A stretch of 64,000 bases of DNA from the NCBI RefSeq assembly GCF_008801405.1, contig NZ_VZPV01000001.1, positions 744,001-808,000 of the forward strand, in the 5' to 3' direction. The translations under genes were made by a program, and so were the position numbers. This document shows positions 37,317 to 46,448 of this stretch, piece by piece. The notes under the pieces are model-generated. The model ran no database searches. It was given only the letters and a program-made list of their open reading frames with translations, and was not told where the DNA came from. The DNA is from Ralstonia insidiosa (lineage in GTDB: Bacteria > Pseudomonadota > Gammaproteobacteria > Burkholderiales > Burkholderiaceae). The stretch's first letter is position 1. Every line of letters starts with the position of its first letter.

Positions 37317-38165
37317 CTACAGGCGCAACGTCTTTCCGAACTGCGCCAGATACCGCACGCCTTCAATGGCCTTGCTGCCGTACCACGACACCATCTCGCC
37401 ATCGACCAGGTAGACCGGCTTGCCGATCTGCTTTTCCAGCGCGTCGACGTGCTCTTCGGTAAAGCTGTAGGGCTCGGTGGAGAGCAGTACGCAGTCGATG
37501 TTGCGCACTACCTCGTCGCTCCAGCGGAAGGTGGGATAGCGCGTGTCGGGACGGTTGGGGCGGGCACAGTCACCGCTCTTGTCCGTGCCGCATTGCACGG
37601 GCGACGGATCGTCTGGCCACGTGTGGCAATTGATGAGCTTGAGCATGCGCGAGATGTACGTGTCGCGCGACACCGTCATCCACGGGTCTTGCCAGATGGC
37701 GTACAGCACGCGGTGCGGCAGGAAGTGGCGGCCGCGCAGGGCTTCCAGCTCTTGCGTGAGCGTGTCTGACAGCTTCTGCGCCTGCGCCTCGCGACGGAAG
37801 ATGCCGCCCAGCAACTGGTATAGCGCGAGGTTGTCTTCCGGCGCGCACGGGTGCGTGACGATGATGTTGGGGATGAACTCGCGCAGCTTGTCGACGGTCG
37901 GGCGCGTGTTCTCGTCAATGTTGACGATGACGTGCGTGGGTGCCAGCTCGCGCAACTTGTCGAGCTTGACTGTTTTGGTGCCGCCCACCTTGGGCACGTT
38001 GCGCACCGCCTCGCGCGGGTGAATGCAAAAGCCGGTGCGGGCGACAAGCTGATCGCCCAGGTCGAGCGAGAACAACAGGTCGGTAATGGACGGCACCAGG
38101 CTTGCGATGCGCGGTGTGGTATCGACGGGGGCGTGGGCAACGCCTAGCGCATCGGTAAACATCAT
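37317..38165 (-). CDS. BtuF-like cobalamin-binding family protein without signal peptide
   Basis: 282-residue protein with the periplasmic-binding fold of BtuF/FhuD proteins (PRIASLVPSITDLLFSLDLGD near the start, in parts; LKLINCHTWPDD; EPYSFTEEHVD; LVDGEMVSWYG). Unusually, no signal peptide or lipobox is visible, so it appears cytosolic. A Cys/Pro-rich insert at about 190-215 is also unusual. ATG 38165 overlaps the SDR stop by one base; ATG 38162 is equally possible. Ligand unknown. Confidence 0.7.
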   Translation of the reverse strand: MMFTDALGVAHAPVDTTPRIASLVPSITDLLFSLDLGDQLVARTGFCIHPREAVRNVPKVGGTKTVKLDKLRELAPTHVIVNIDENTRPTVDKLREFIPNIIVTHPCAPEDNLALYQLLGGIFRREAQAQKLSDTLTQELEALRGRHFLPHRVLYAIWQDPWMTVSRDTYISRMLKLINCHTWPDDPSPVQCGTDKSGDCARPNRPDTRYPTFRWSDEVVRNIDCVLLSTEPYSFTEEHVDALEKQIGKPVYLVDGEMVSWYGSKAIEGVRYLAQFGKTLRL

Positions 38166-38956
38166 CAGGCGTTCTCTGGTTTGCGGGGCTTGCGCGGCGC
38201 GCGCGCAAAGGCAAAGTCATACAGCCAGCGCGGCAGCACGTGCAGCAGCTTGGCCACGATCCCCATCTGCCACGGCAGCACGGTAAAGCGCACGCCACGG
38301 TGGATCGCCTCCACGGCTTTCTGTGCGAACACGTCCACCGGCGTCAGGAATGGCATCGGATACGGATTGTGCGCGGTCATCGGTGTGCGGATGTAGCCGG
38401 GGGCGATGGTCACCACACGCAGACCGCGCGGGCCGAACTCGACGCGCAGGCTCTCCATCAGCTTGATCACCGCCGATTTGGACGCGCTGTACGCCGCTGC
38501 ACCCGGCAGCCCGCGCACGCCTGCCACGCTGGCAATGCCGACCAGCGTGCCACCCGGTGCGCCTGGCTTGGCCCGCGCCAGCATCGGTTGGACGAAGGGT
38601 TGGAAGGTGTTGAGCGTGCCCATCCAGTTGGTGTCCATCACGCGGGCAAACGCTGCCAGATCGCCCGGTTCGCTCAGGTCGGTGCCCTCTGAAATGCCGG
38701 CGTTGGCGATGACCACGTCAGGCACGCCGGCCGCCGCGATGAACGCTTCAGCGGCGGCATGCATCGACTCGGCGCTGCACACGTCGGCGGCGTAGCAATG
38801 CGCGCGGATGCCGGCCGGCAGCGTTTGCACGAAGTCGTTGATCACGTCGACGCGCCGTGCGACCAGCCCGAGCGTGGCGCCCTGGGCGGCGTACTGCCGT
38901 GCGAGTGCCTGGCCGATGCCGCTGGAAGCGCCGGTGATGAAGACGATTTGACTCAT
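38165..38956 (-). CDS. SDR-family oxidoreductase
   Basis: 263-residue classical SDR with TGASSGIG (about 8-15), NAGIS, the catalytic Ser in GIASVAG and YSASK. The basic, aromatic C-terminal tail (LLHVLPRWLYDFAFARAPRK) may touch the membrane. It is translationally coupled to the BtuF-like gene downstream and isolated from dsbA by a terminator. The substrate is not evident. Confidence 0.82.
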   Translation of the reverse strand: MSQIVFITGASSGIGQALARQYAAQGATLGLVARRVDVINDFVQTLPAGIRAHCYAADVCSAESMHAAAEAFIAAAGVPDVVIANAGISEGTDLSEPGDLAAFARVMDTNWMGTLNTFQPFVQPMLARAKPGAPGGTLVGIASVAGVRGLPGAAAYSASKSAVIKLMESLRVEFGPRGLRVVTIAPGYIRTPMTAHNPYPMPFLTPVDVFAQKAVEAIHRGVRFTVLPWQMGIVAKLLHVLPRWLYDFAFARAPRKPRKPENA

Positions 38957-38995
38957 GTCGGGTGTCCTGTCGAGGAAGGGCAGGGAAGGTCGGCA

Positions 38996-39024
38996 CGAAA
39001 AACGCCCGCACGGAGGCGGGCGTT
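38996..39024 (-). terminator. Rho-independent terminator downstream of dsbA
   Basis: Minus-strand stem AACGCCCGCC-tccgt-GCGGGCGTT with loop slippage, followed by TTTTTC. It ends the dsbA transcript before the SDR gene. Confidence 0.85.
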
Positions 39025-39071
39025 GGTGGCGGTATCACGCCCTTGGGCTAAGCCCCAGGCGCGGTCATCCA

Positions 39072-39728
39072 TCACAGTTTGCGGTCGCGCACCTGCTGGA
39101 CGAGGTAGTCGAGCGTCTGCGCAGCGCCCACGTTGCTGCCAGCATCGGCCGGCGACGTGGTGTACTTGCCTTGCACCACGATGGTCGGCACACCTTCGAT
39201 CTTGTACTGATCGGCCAGTTGTGCGGCGCGTTTGGTATTGGAGTTCACGCTGAACGAGTTGTAGGCGTCGCGGAACTGCTTCTCGTCGACGCCGTTGGCG
39301 GCCATGAACTTGGCAATGTCGTCCAGCTCCGACATCGAGCGGTAGTTCTTGTGCAGTTGGTCAAACACGCGGTCGTGCAGCGTGCGGCCGCTGGCGTCCT
39401 TGGCGTCCAGCTTGCCCAGCGCTTCCAGCGTGTAATAGATGCGGGTATGCGGTTCCAGCTTGGCGTTGAAGGCCACCGGCACGCGCTTGATCACCACGTC
39501 CTTGCCTTGCTTGGCCACCCAGGCCGTCCAGGTGTTTTCAAAGTCGTAGCAATGGGGGCAGCCGTACCAGAAGAACTCCGTCACCTCGATCTTGCCCGCA
39601 GGCACCGGCTGCGGCGATTGCAGCACTTTGTATTCCTTGCCGGCGGTGGGCGCGGCTTGGGCCGGCGCGGTCATCAGGAAACCGGCGCCGGTAGCGAGGG
39701 CGATCAGGAAAGCAGCGAGTTTTTTCAT
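39072..39728 (-). CDS. dsbA: Thiol:disulfide interchange protein DsbA
   Basis: 218-residue periplasmic oxidase that introduces disulfides into exported proteins. The signal peptide covers residues 1-26 (cleavage near AQA-APT). The active site is CPHC (Cys57, Cys60) in EFFWYGCPHC, and the cis-Pro loop is GVPTIVV. ATG 39728 starts directly at the signal peptide; the in-frame extension upstream is not protein-like. It follows the SPOR protein gene on the same strand by about 135 bases. Confidence 0.93.
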   Translation of the reverse strand: MKKLAAFLIALATGAGFLMTAPAQAAPTAGKEYKVLQSPQPVPAGKIEVTEFFWYGCPHCYDFENTWTAWVAKQGKDVVIKRVPVAFNAKLEPHTRIYYTLEALGKLDAKDASGRTLHDRVFDQLHKNYRSMSELDDIAKFMAANGVDEKQFRDAYNSFSVNSNTKRAAQLADQYKIEGVPTIVVQGKYTTSPADAGSNVGAAQTLDYLVQQVRDRKL

Positions 39729-39826
39729 GGCGAATGGACGAAATAGGCGGGAAAGCCAGGGAAACCGAATCTGTGCAGCCCAAGGCGGGTGCCAGCGTAA
39801 CTGAATCTCAGGTTTCTGACAGATCA

Positions 39827-39851
39827 CAGCCCGCCGGGTTCAAGCGGGCTG
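39827..39851 (-). terminator. Stem-loop downstream of the SPOR protein gene
   Basis: CAGCCCGC and GCGGGCTG form a strong stem with a nine-base loop right after the SPOR gene stop. There is no clear U-run in the minus-strand direction, so termination there is uncertain. Confidence 0.4.
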
Positions 39852-39863
39852 CGTGTTTTCATG

Positions 39864-40595
39864 TCACTGCTGGCGAGCGAAGCGGATGACTGACGATTCC
39901 ACGCCCGACGCCTGCAGGCGGCTGCGCACGGCGGTCATCTCGTCCAGCGAGTTGTACGGGCCCATGCGCACGCGGAACATGGTAGCGCCGTTCACTTCAC
40001 GCTGCGTCACCTTGGCCTCGAAGCCCTGCATGGCGAGGTTGCCCTTCTGGCGCTCGGCATCGTCGGCCGATTTGTAAGCGCCCACTTGCAGGAAATAGCC
40101 TGTCTTGGCGGCGTCCTGGCGGGCAATCTCGGCAATCGGGTCCGCCACGGGTTTCTCGTTGGAGGCCGTTGCGGGCGGCGTGGGCTGGGTGGTCTGCTTG
40201 GGCGGGCGCGCGGCAGGCGTGCTGGCCGGCTGCGTGGTCGTGCCCGGTTCGGTCGGGTGGGTGGTAGTAGCTACCGGCGGCGGGGCGTTCGGCTCCGGCA
40301 CCTGGTCCACTGGCTTGGCCGGCACGCGGCTCCACAGCGGGGCGTTCGGATCGGCGGCCGGGGCGCTGGCCTGCGGTGCGGCTGGCGCGGGCGTCGGCAG
40401 CGGGTTGACCACAGTGCCCGGCTCGCTCGGCTTGGGCTGCGCGCCGTTGCGCGACACGAACGGCACCGGCGCCTTGGTGATGTACACCGCCACCACGACG
40501 GCGATCGCCAAACCGACGATCAGGCCAAGCACCAGACCCAGAAACGTGCCGCCCCGTTGCGAGCGGGCACGGGAAGATTGCGTATTGCGTGCCAT
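39864..40595 (-). CDS. SPOR-domain cell-division protein (FtsN-like)
   Basis: 243-residue bitopic inner-membrane protein. It has a short cytoplasmic N-terminus, one TM helix (about residues 17-39, GGTFLGLVLGLIVGLAIAVV), a long Pro/Ala/Thr-rich periplasmic linker, and a C-terminal SPOR domain (about 165-240: YFLQVGAYKSADDAERQK, FRVRMGPYNSLDEM) that binds denuded glycan at the septum. ATG 40595 has AAGGA five bases upstream; ATG 40601 is possible. Position downstream of argS on the same strand is the usual betaproteobacterial order. Confidence 0.88.
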   Translation of the reverse strand: MARNTQSSRARSQRGGTFLGLVLGLIVGLAIAVVVAVYITKAPVPFVSRNGAQPKPSEPGTVVNPLPTPAPAAPQASAPAADPNAPLWSRVPAKPVDQVPEPNAPPPVATTTHPTEPGTTTQPASTPAARPPKQTTQPTPPATASNEKPVADPIAEIARQDAAKTGYFLQVGAYKSADDAERQKGNLAMQGFEAKVTQREVNGATMFRVRMGPYNSLDEMTAVRSRLQASGVESSVIRFARQQ

Positions 40596-40664
40596 GTCCA
40601 TCCTTCTAGAAGCGCCCGATTATAAGAGCGCCGTGTGTCGTCACTGCGGTCGTCGCTGCGGGCT

Positions 40665-42455
40665 TTACATCTTTTGAGGCGCGGAGACGCCGATCACCGC
40701 CAGCCCGTTGCGCAGCACCTGGCGCGTGGCGGCCAGCAGTGCGAGGCGCGCGCGCTTGACGGTTTCGTCGTCGACCAGCACGCGATCGGCGTTGTAGAAC
40801 GCGTGGAAGTCGCCCGCGAGGTCGCGCAGGTAGAAGGCCACGGCATGCGGGGCCAACTCGCGCGCGGCATCGGCCAGCATGTCGGGGAAGGCCGCAAGGC
40901 GCTGCACCAGGGCCGTTGCCTGCGGGCTGGCGTCCGGGCCGGTTACCGCGGCCAGGTCGGCGCTGGTGAGCGAGGCGGCATCAACGCCAGCGCGCTCGAA
41001 CACCGAGCAGATGCGTGCGTGGGCGTACTGCACGTAGTACACCGGGTTCTCGTCGTTCTGCTTCAGCGCCAGGTCCACATCGAAGACGAATTCCGTATCG
41101 GCCTTGCGCGACAGCAGGAAGAAGCGCACGGCGTCACGGCCGCGCGTGAAGCGAGCGGGCCAGTTCGGCTCACCAGCTTCCACGCAGGCGCGGATGGTGT
41201 CGACGCCGGATTCGCTCTCCGCATCACCGTTGGACCATTCGATCAGGTCGCGCACCGTCACGTACGAACCGGCGCGCTTGGAGATCTTCACCTCGGCGCC
41301 GTCCTTCATCACGGTGACCATCTTGTGCAGGACGTAGTCAGGGTAGCCCTTGGGGATGCCGATGTTCAGGCCCTGCAGGCCTGCGCGCACGCGGGCGATG
41401 GTGCCGTGGTGGTCGCTGCCCTGCACGTTGATGACCTGCGTGAAGCCGCGGCCCCACTTGGTGGTGTGGTAGGCCACGTCGGGCACGAAGTAGGTGTAGG
41501 CGCCGTCGGACTTGCGCATGACGCGGTCCTTGTCGTCGCCGTCGTCCGTCGTGCGCAGCCACAGCGCGCCTTCCTGTTCGTACGTCTTGCCGGCGGCGAT
41601 GAGGGCATCGACCGTCTGCTGCACCTTGCCCTCGGTGTAGAGCGACGATTCCAGGTAGTAGCGGTCGAATTTCACGCCGAAGGCCTGCAGGTCGATGTCC
41701 TGCTCGTTGCGCAGGTACGTGACGGCAAAGCGGCGGATGGCTTCGATGTTTTCGACGTCGCCGGCGCCCGTCACGGGTTCGCCATCGGAGGCGCGGACGG
41801 TCTTGCCGGCCAGGTAATCGGCGGCGATGTCGGCGATGTAGTCGCCGTTGTAGGCGGCTTCGGGCCAGTTGGCGTCGCCGGGTTTGAAGCCGCGCGCGCG
41901 GGCTTGCACGGAGACGGCCAAGTTGTGGATCTGCACACCGGCGTCGTTGTAGTAGAACTCGCGGTGGACGGTGTGGCCCTGCCAGTCGAGCAGGCTGGCC
42001 AGTGCATCGCCCAGCGCGGCCTGGCGGCCGTGGCCGACGTGCAGCGGGCCGGTCGGGTTGGCCGAGACGAATTCCACCAGCACCGGGGCGCCGTCATGGG
42101 TGTTGGCGGCACCAAACCGGTCGCCTTCGGCAAACACGGCGGCAATCACATCGGCACGCGCGGCGGCCGACAGGCGCAGGTTGATGAAGCCGGGGCCGGC
42201 GATCTCCACGGCGGAGACCAGGCGCTGGCCGCGGGCATCGGCGCGGATGGCGTCAGCAATGCTGCCAGCGAGTTCGCGCGGGTTCTTGCCCAGCGGCTTG
42301 GCCAGTTGCAGCGCGACGTTACAGGCGATATCACCGTGCGCGGCTTGCTTGGGGCGCTCCAGGACGATCTCCGGTCGGGCCTGGCCTTCGGGCAGCAGCG
42401 AGCCGACGGCGTCGGACAACAATTGGGCGATCGTCTGTTTGTGGGAGGGCAGCAT
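40665..42455 (-). CDS. argS: Arginyl-tRNA synthetase
   Basis: 596-residue class I synthetase charging tRNA-Arg. It has the HIGH-like PTGPLHVGHGR near residue 135, KISKRAGSYV in the catalytic KMSKS region, and the anticodon-binding DALR domain at the C-terminus (VQYAHARICSVF). The N-terminal Arg-specific domain begins LPSHKQTIAQLL. ATG 42455 is used; the in-frame extension upstream is not conserved-looking. The ATG has GGGAGGG-rich complement downstream only, so the ribosome site is weak. Confidence 0.95.
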   Translation of the reverse strand: MLPSHKQTIAQLLSDAVGSLLPEGQARPEIVLERPKQAAHGDIACNVALQLAKPLGKNPRELAGSIADAIRADARGQRLVSAVEIAGPGFINLRLSAAARADVIAAVFAEGDRFGAANTHDGAPVLVEFVSANPTGPLHVGHGRQAALGDALASLLDWQGHTVHREFYYNDAGVQIHNLAVSVQARARGFKPGDANWPEAAYNGDYIADIAADYLAGKTVRASDGEPVTGAGDVENIEAIRRFAVTYLRNEQDIDLQAFGVKFDRYYLESSLYTEGKVQQTVDALIAAGKTYEQEGALWLRTTDDGDDKDRVMRKSDGAYTYFVPDVAYHTTKWGRGFTQVINVQGSDHHGTIARVRAGLQGLNIGIPKGYPDYVLHKMVTVMKDGAEVKISKRAGSYVTVRDLIEWSNGDAESESGVDTIRACVEAGEPNWPARFTRGRDAVRFFLLSRKADTEFVFDVDLALKQNDENPVYYVQYAHARICSVFERAGVDAASLTSADLAAVTGPDASPQATALVQRLAAFPDMLADAARELAPHAVAFYLRDLAGDFHAFYNADRVLVDDETVKRARLALLAATRQVLRNGLAVIGVSAPQKM

Positions 42456-42630
42456 AAAGAAACCATGACGCCGACAGTGCTGAAACCGGTTGAAATCCAG
42501 TTTCGGCGCCGCCAGTTGCGTTGTTCGGGGAAAAGTACGAAATTTTATCAGGTGCGCCACGGTCCTAGAGGTATCCGGTCCGCCCCGTGGCAATCTGCGG
42601 CTCCACCCAACTCAGGGAAACCACGAAATC

Positions 42631-42951
42631 ATGATCACCTTTACTTCGCACGCTTCGCAAAAGTTTTCCATGCAGAAGGATCTCGCCATGGTGCTGCTGG
42701 GCGTGATCGGCAAGACGCTGGGCGAGCGCGGCGTCATCACGCCCGAAGAGATGCCCCACGCCATCGACCGCCTCAAGCGCGCCATCAAGGACGATACGCA
42801 TCAGGCGCATATCCATGTGGCCGAACTGACCGCCAAGGATGACGAAGACGGCGAGGAAGAGCCGCCGCACCTCGGTCAGCGTGCGTACCCGCTGCTGCAC
42901 ATGCTGGAGGAATCGCTGGCCGAAGAGGCCAATGTGCTCTGGGGCGTCTGA
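42631..42951 (+). CDS. DUF1840 family protein
   Basis: 106-residue soluble protein typical of DUF1840: MITFTSHASQKFSMQKDLA at the N-terminus, GVITPEEMPHAIDRLKRAI in the middle and an acidic linker before LGQRAYPLLHMLEESL. Its function is unknown. It is divergent from argS and convergent with the DUF883 gene, with a terminator between them. Confidence 0.82.
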   Translation: MITFTSHASQKFSMQKDLAMVLLGVIGKTLGERGVITPEEMPHAIDRLKRAIKDDTHQAHIHVAELTAKDDEDGEEEPPHLGQRAYPLLHMLEESLAEEANVLWGV

Positions 42952-42960
42952 GCTTCGCCC

Positions 42961-42997
42961 AAAGAAAAGCCCGGCCGCCAAACGGGTTGGTCCGGGC
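42961..42997 (-). terminator. Probable terminator downstream of the DUF883 gene
   Basis: GCCCGG and CCGGGC form the stem. On the minus strand it is followed by CTTTTCTTT. It lies between convergent genes and may serve both. Confidence 0.65.
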
Positions 42998-43133
42998 ATC
43001 TGGCCACGGGGGCCGGTAGCGGGGATGCTGAAGGTGGGGGCGGCGCCTGCCGGTCCCCGCGCCTCCGTAAAGTGTCTGCAGGTTCCTTGTCGAGGGCCGG
43101 GTTGGCTCTGCCGGCCCATCGCAAGCGATCTGG

Positions 43134-43562
43134 CTATTCCGCTTCCGCGCGACGGCTGCCACCGCCTGCCAGTGCGACGACCAGGCCGATGGCCGCGCCG
43201 ATCGCCACCGCTACCCCAATCGACTTGAATGGCGCCGCGCTGATGGTTTCCTGCGTGCGGCCGAGCGCCCAGTCCATCCGTTCACGTGCCTGATGCGCAC
43301 GATCATTGGCGGTATGGCGCAATGCGTCGGCACGCGCCCGCAGTGTGCGGCGGGCGCGACTAGCCTCGGCGCTGCCCTCATCCGCGAGGGCTTCGATCGC
43401 GTCTTCAAGCGAGTGCAGCAGGCTCTGTACATCTTCCACGGCAGGACGCGCGGCATGGCGAGCGTGATTGACGGCCGCGCTAGTGCCGTTGAGTGCGCGG
43501 CGCGCGTGCTCGCTAACGTCTTCGAATCGGTTGCGAATGCGTTGGCTGGCAAAGAGAGACAT
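43134..43562 (-). CDS. DUF883/ElaB-YqjD family membrane-anchored protein
   Basis: 142-residue protein with a long amphipathic helical region (about 15-110) rich in Ala, Arg and Glu, and a single C-terminal TM segment (about 113-132, SIGVAVAIGAAIGLVVALAG) before a short charged tail. E. coli ElaB/YqjD of this family tether ribosomes to the membrane in stationary phase and stress. The same role here is an inference. It begins a cluster of stress-type small genes. Confidence 0.78.
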   Translation of the reverse strand: MSLFASQRIRNRFEDVSEHARRALNGTSAAVNHARHAARPAVEDVQSLLHSLEDAIEALADEGSAEASRARRTLRARADALRHTANDRAHQARERMDWALGRTQETISAAPFKSIGVAVAIGAAIGLVVALAGGGSRRAEAE

Positions 43563-43716
43563 GGCGAAGCTCCTCGTCGTGGCGCCGCGGCAAGCACATA
43601 CCGGCGGCGCAGTGGGTCAGTTGCGATTTCGGCTCCTGCGCATCATGAAAAGGCGGGCCGTCTGCCATGTGAGCTAGCAAGACGTGGGCCGTGCCTTCTC
43701 GTCTGCGCAGCCGGTG

Positions 43717-43890
43717 CTAATCAACCGCCTTGAAGATCGTGACGCCAAGCACCAGGAACAGCACGAACAGCACGACAAAGATGAAGAACAGGATCTTGGC
43801 GATGCTCGCCGCGCCCGCGGCAATGCCGGTAAAACCCAGTACGCCGGCCACCACAGAAACGATGGCGAAAATGAGTGCCCACTTCAGCAT
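43717..43890 (-). CDS. DUF1328 small membrane protein (YtjA-like)
   Basis: 57-residue protein with two hydrophobic helices: MLKWALIFAIVSVVAGVLGF and a C-terminal stretch ending FVLFLVLGV. DUF1328/YtjA proteins are conserved inner-membrane proteins without known function. CCGGAGG stands 6 bases before the ATG, a strong site that settles the start. Confidence 0.88.
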   Translation of the reverse strand: MLKWALIFAIVSVVAGVLGFTGIAAGAASIAKILFFIFVVLFVLFLVLGVTIFKAVD

Positions 43891-44137
43891 GTTGTTGCCT
43901 CCGGATAGGGGGGGAATGCGGTGTATCGCAGGGAGATGTGTCTTGTGCTGCATTGCGTCAGGACCAGGCTCCCTGTTGGCGTACTCCCAAGCACACCGCG
44001 TGCCTGGGCGGGTGCGTCCTAGGTGTCGCCCGGCTCGCCCACGGGGTATCATGGGCATTGCCATAAAAAAACACACGCAACGTGCGCCGCGTCGGGCGGC
44101 CGGATGCGTTTCATGCGTTCACATGGGTCTGCATGCC

Positions 44138-45586
44138 ATGCGGTCATCCTTGCGCTCCACCCTGCTGCTCGCCGGCGGCATTCTGCTGACGCTGGGCGTG
44201 CTGATTGCCTCGGAGACGGGCAACATCCGCCTGAGCCAAGGGTATCGGCAGGTGATTCAGTCGCAGCAGGCAGAAACCGCCATCAACGAACTGCTCGCCG
44301 AACTCGTCAACGCCGAGGCCGGGCAGCGCGGCTTCCTGCTCACGGGCAAGGACGAATACCTCGACCCGTACAACAAGGCGATTCCGCATATCCACGCATT
44401 GATGGCGGAGATCCGCGATCACTACGCCAACGATCCAGAAGCACTCAAGCTGTTCTCGGAGACGGCGCTGCAGGTCAGCCGCAAGCTCACCGAGATGGAG
44501 CTCACGCTGATTTACGGCAAGCGTGACTTGGAGGTGGCGCTCGACCTCGTGCGTACCGATTTCGGCAAGGCTTCGATGGAAGCCGTGCGTCAGGGCCTGG
44601 ACCGGCTGCGCCAGCGCGAGATCGGCACCGTGGCCCGCAGCCTTGAGCACGCCGAGCGCGATCTGGCGCTCTCGCGCTACGGCATCGCGCTCATCACCGC
44701 AGTCAACATCATCTTGCTGGTGACGCTGGGCATGCAGCACGCCAAGCGTCTTGCCGCCACCGAGCAGGAGCGCGACCTGCTCGAAGAGGAAAGCCAGAAG
44801 CTCGACCGTATGGTGCGCGAACGCACGCGCCAGCTGTCCGACCTAGCCGCCCACTTGCAGCGCGTGACTGAAGACGAGAAGACGCGCCTTGCGCGCGAGC
44901 TGCACGACGAGCTGGGGGCCATCCTCACCGCCACCAAGATGGATTTGCACTGGCTGCGCTCACGCATCACGTCCATCGAGCCGGCCGTGGGTGAAAAAAT
45001 TACGCGCGTGATGTCGCATGTGGACCAGGGCATCCAGATCAAACGTCGCCTGATTGAAGACCTGCGCCCGACCATCCTGCTCAACCTGGGTTTGGTTGAA
45101 GCGCTCTCGCAGCTGACCGAGGACGTTGGCGTGCGCAACGGCTGGCATACCGAGGTCAGCCTGCCTGACGAGATGCCCAAGCTCACCGATGATGCGGCGA
45201 TCGCTCTGTATCGCATCGTGCAGGAGTCGCTGACCAACGCCTCGAAGTATGCGCATGCGACGACGGTGTCCGTGGCGCTGGATGCCAGCGAAGAGGGCGT
45301 GCGCCTGCGCGTGCGCGACAACGGCCGTGGCTTTCCGGCCGACATCGAACGCCGTCGCATGGTGGGCCATCACGGCCTGCTGGGCATGGAGCAGCGCGCC
45401 ATTGCGCTGGGCGGCACGTTGACCATCGATTCGACGCCCGGCGGTGGTGTGACCATCATTGCCGAGTTGCCGCCCACTGACGCGGTGTTCTATCGCGAGG
45501 GCGTTAGCGACAGCGGGCCTGCTGGTCCGCACACACTGCCCGGTGGTGTGGCACCAGGCTCGGGCGAGGGCGGCGCGCTGGTCTGA
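44138..45586 (+). CDS. CHASE3-domain sensor histidine kinase (NarL-partner type)
   Basis: 482-residue inner-membrane kinase. A first TM helix (about 6-24) precedes a periplasmic CHASE3 domain (about 35-180; ELVNAEAGQRGFLLTGKDEYL). The second TM helix is at about 183-202. A coiled segment, a HisKA_3 dimerisation domain with His256 in ARELHDELG, and a HATPase domain (DNGRGFP, HHGLLGMEQR) follow. The start is uncertain: ATG 44051 and 44123 are in frame. The HisKA_3 type pairs with LuxR/NarL regulators such as that at 46449. Confidence 0.85.
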   Translation: MRSSLRSTLLLAGGILLTLGVLIASETGNIRLSQGYRQVIQSQQAETAINELLAELVNAEAGQRGFLLTGKDEYLDPYNKAIPHIHALMAEIRDHYANDPEALKLFSETALQVSRKLTEMELTLIYGKRDLEVALDLVRTDFGKASMEAVRQGLDRLRQREIGTVARSLEHAERDLALSRYGIALITAVNIILLVTLGMQHAKRLAATEQERDLLEEESQKLDRMVRERTRQLSDLAAHLQRVTEDEKTRLARELHDELGAILTATKMDLHWLRSRITSIEPAVGEKITRVMSHVDQGIQIKRRLIEDLRPTILLNLGLVEALSQLTEDVGVRNGWHTEVSLPDEMPKLTDDAAIALYRIVQESLTNASKYAHATTVSVALDASEEGVRLRVRDNGRGFPADIERRRMVGHHGLLGMEQRAIALGGTLTIDSTPGGGVTIIAELPPTDAVFYREGVSDSGPAGPHTLPGGVAPGSGEGGALV

Positions 45587-45607
45587 AAAGTAGGGCAACA
45601 GAAAAGC

Positions 45608-45640
45608 AAAAGCCCCTTAACCAGGTTAAGGGGCTTTTTT
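45608..45640. terminator. Rho-independent terminator, bidirectional
   Basis: AAGCCCCTTAACC-a-GGTTAAGGGGCTT followed by a T-run on the plus strand and preceded by A-rich sequence. It ends the kinase gene and the convergent entericidin gene. Confidence 0.93.
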
Positions 45641-45664
45641 CATGCGCGCCTTACAACGCGGCGC

Positions 45665-45805
45665 TTACATCTTCTGCTTAACATCGTCGGCGGCGTTTTC
45701 CAGCTTCTGGCCGCCATTCTGGATGTCCTTACCGGCACCCGCCATGGTGTTGCAGCCGGCCAGGAAGATGCACGTCAACGCAATTGCAGCACACAGGGTC
45801 TTCAT
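45665..45805 (-). CDS. Entericidin-type small lipoprotein
   Basis: 46-residue lipoprotein. The signal is MKTLCAAIALTCIFLAGC with lipobox LAGC (lipidated Cys18). The mature part NTMAGAGKDIQNGGQKLE then NAADDVKQKM is the typical entericidin A/B pattern. AAGGA lies 7 bases upstream of the ATG. Entericidins are bacteriolytic or antidote lipoproteins linked to stationary phase and osmotic stress. There is no adjacent entericidin partner. It lies between the kinase and the two response regulators. Confidence 0.9.
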   Translation of the reverse strand: MKTLCAAIALTCIFLAGCNTMAGAGKDIQNGGQKLENAADDVKQKM

Positions 45806-45883
45806 GAAACGCTCCTTGTGGGGGTCGAAAGCAATGTGGGCGATGTTCGGTTTCGCAGCATGGCGGCCGCTGGCGGGCAGGTC

Positions 45884-46324
45884 TCAGGCGTGCGGATGGT
45901 GCACGGTCTGCTGACGGGGGCGTGCCGCGCCGGCACGTTCTTCGATGACCTCGAACACCTTGTCGAGTTCGAGCGACTTGTCGAAGAAGTAGTTGGCGCC
46001 AGCTTCAAAGCAGCGCTGCCGGTAGGTCGGCACCTGCGCGTGATTGGTGTAGACGATGCGCACGCTGGGCGATGCTTGATCGCGCAACGTCTGGAGGACT
46101 TTGAAACCATTCCCCTGACGCAATTGCAGATCGACGATCACGACATCGTAGTGGCCTTGCGCCAGCTGGCGCAGCGCCAAATCTTCCGTGTCGGCCCATT
46201 CGACAACCGCGACGAAAGCGGATGCCTTGAGGTACTCCAGCACCATGCCGCGAAGCACAGGGGAGTCCTCGATGAGGAGGACGCGCAATCCACGGGCGGA
46301 GAGGGTAACAGCTTGATCCAGCAT
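45884..46324 (-). CDS. Stand-alone receiver-domain response regulator
   Basis: 146-residue protein made of a single receiver domain (about residues 13-130). Phospho-acceptor Asp65 is in VVIVDLQLRQG; the acidic pair is IEDS (Glu19, Asp20) and the conserved Lys is in FFDKSLELD. No output domain follows, only a short basic His-rich tail. It may act by protein contact or as a phosphate sink for the kinase at 44138. It lies downstream of the LuxR-type regulator on the same strand, 124 bases away. Confidence 0.85.
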   Translation of the reverse strand: MLDQAVTLSARGLRVLLIEDSPVLRGMVLEYLKASAFVAVVEWADTEDLALRQLAQGHYDVVIVDLQLRQGNGFKVLQTLRDQASPSVRIVYTNHAQVPTYRQRCFEAGANYFFDKSLELDKVFEVIEERAGAARPRQQTVHHPHA

Positions 46325-46448
46325 GCGTTGATGGTAGCCAGCGGGCCGCCCGGGTGGTATCAGGCGTTGTCCTACATGCCAACAGGATTTCCGGCCGGTT
46401 AGCCCTTTGGGCGGGCCGTGTTGCCTTGGTTTTCCATCCGGTGAAGCG

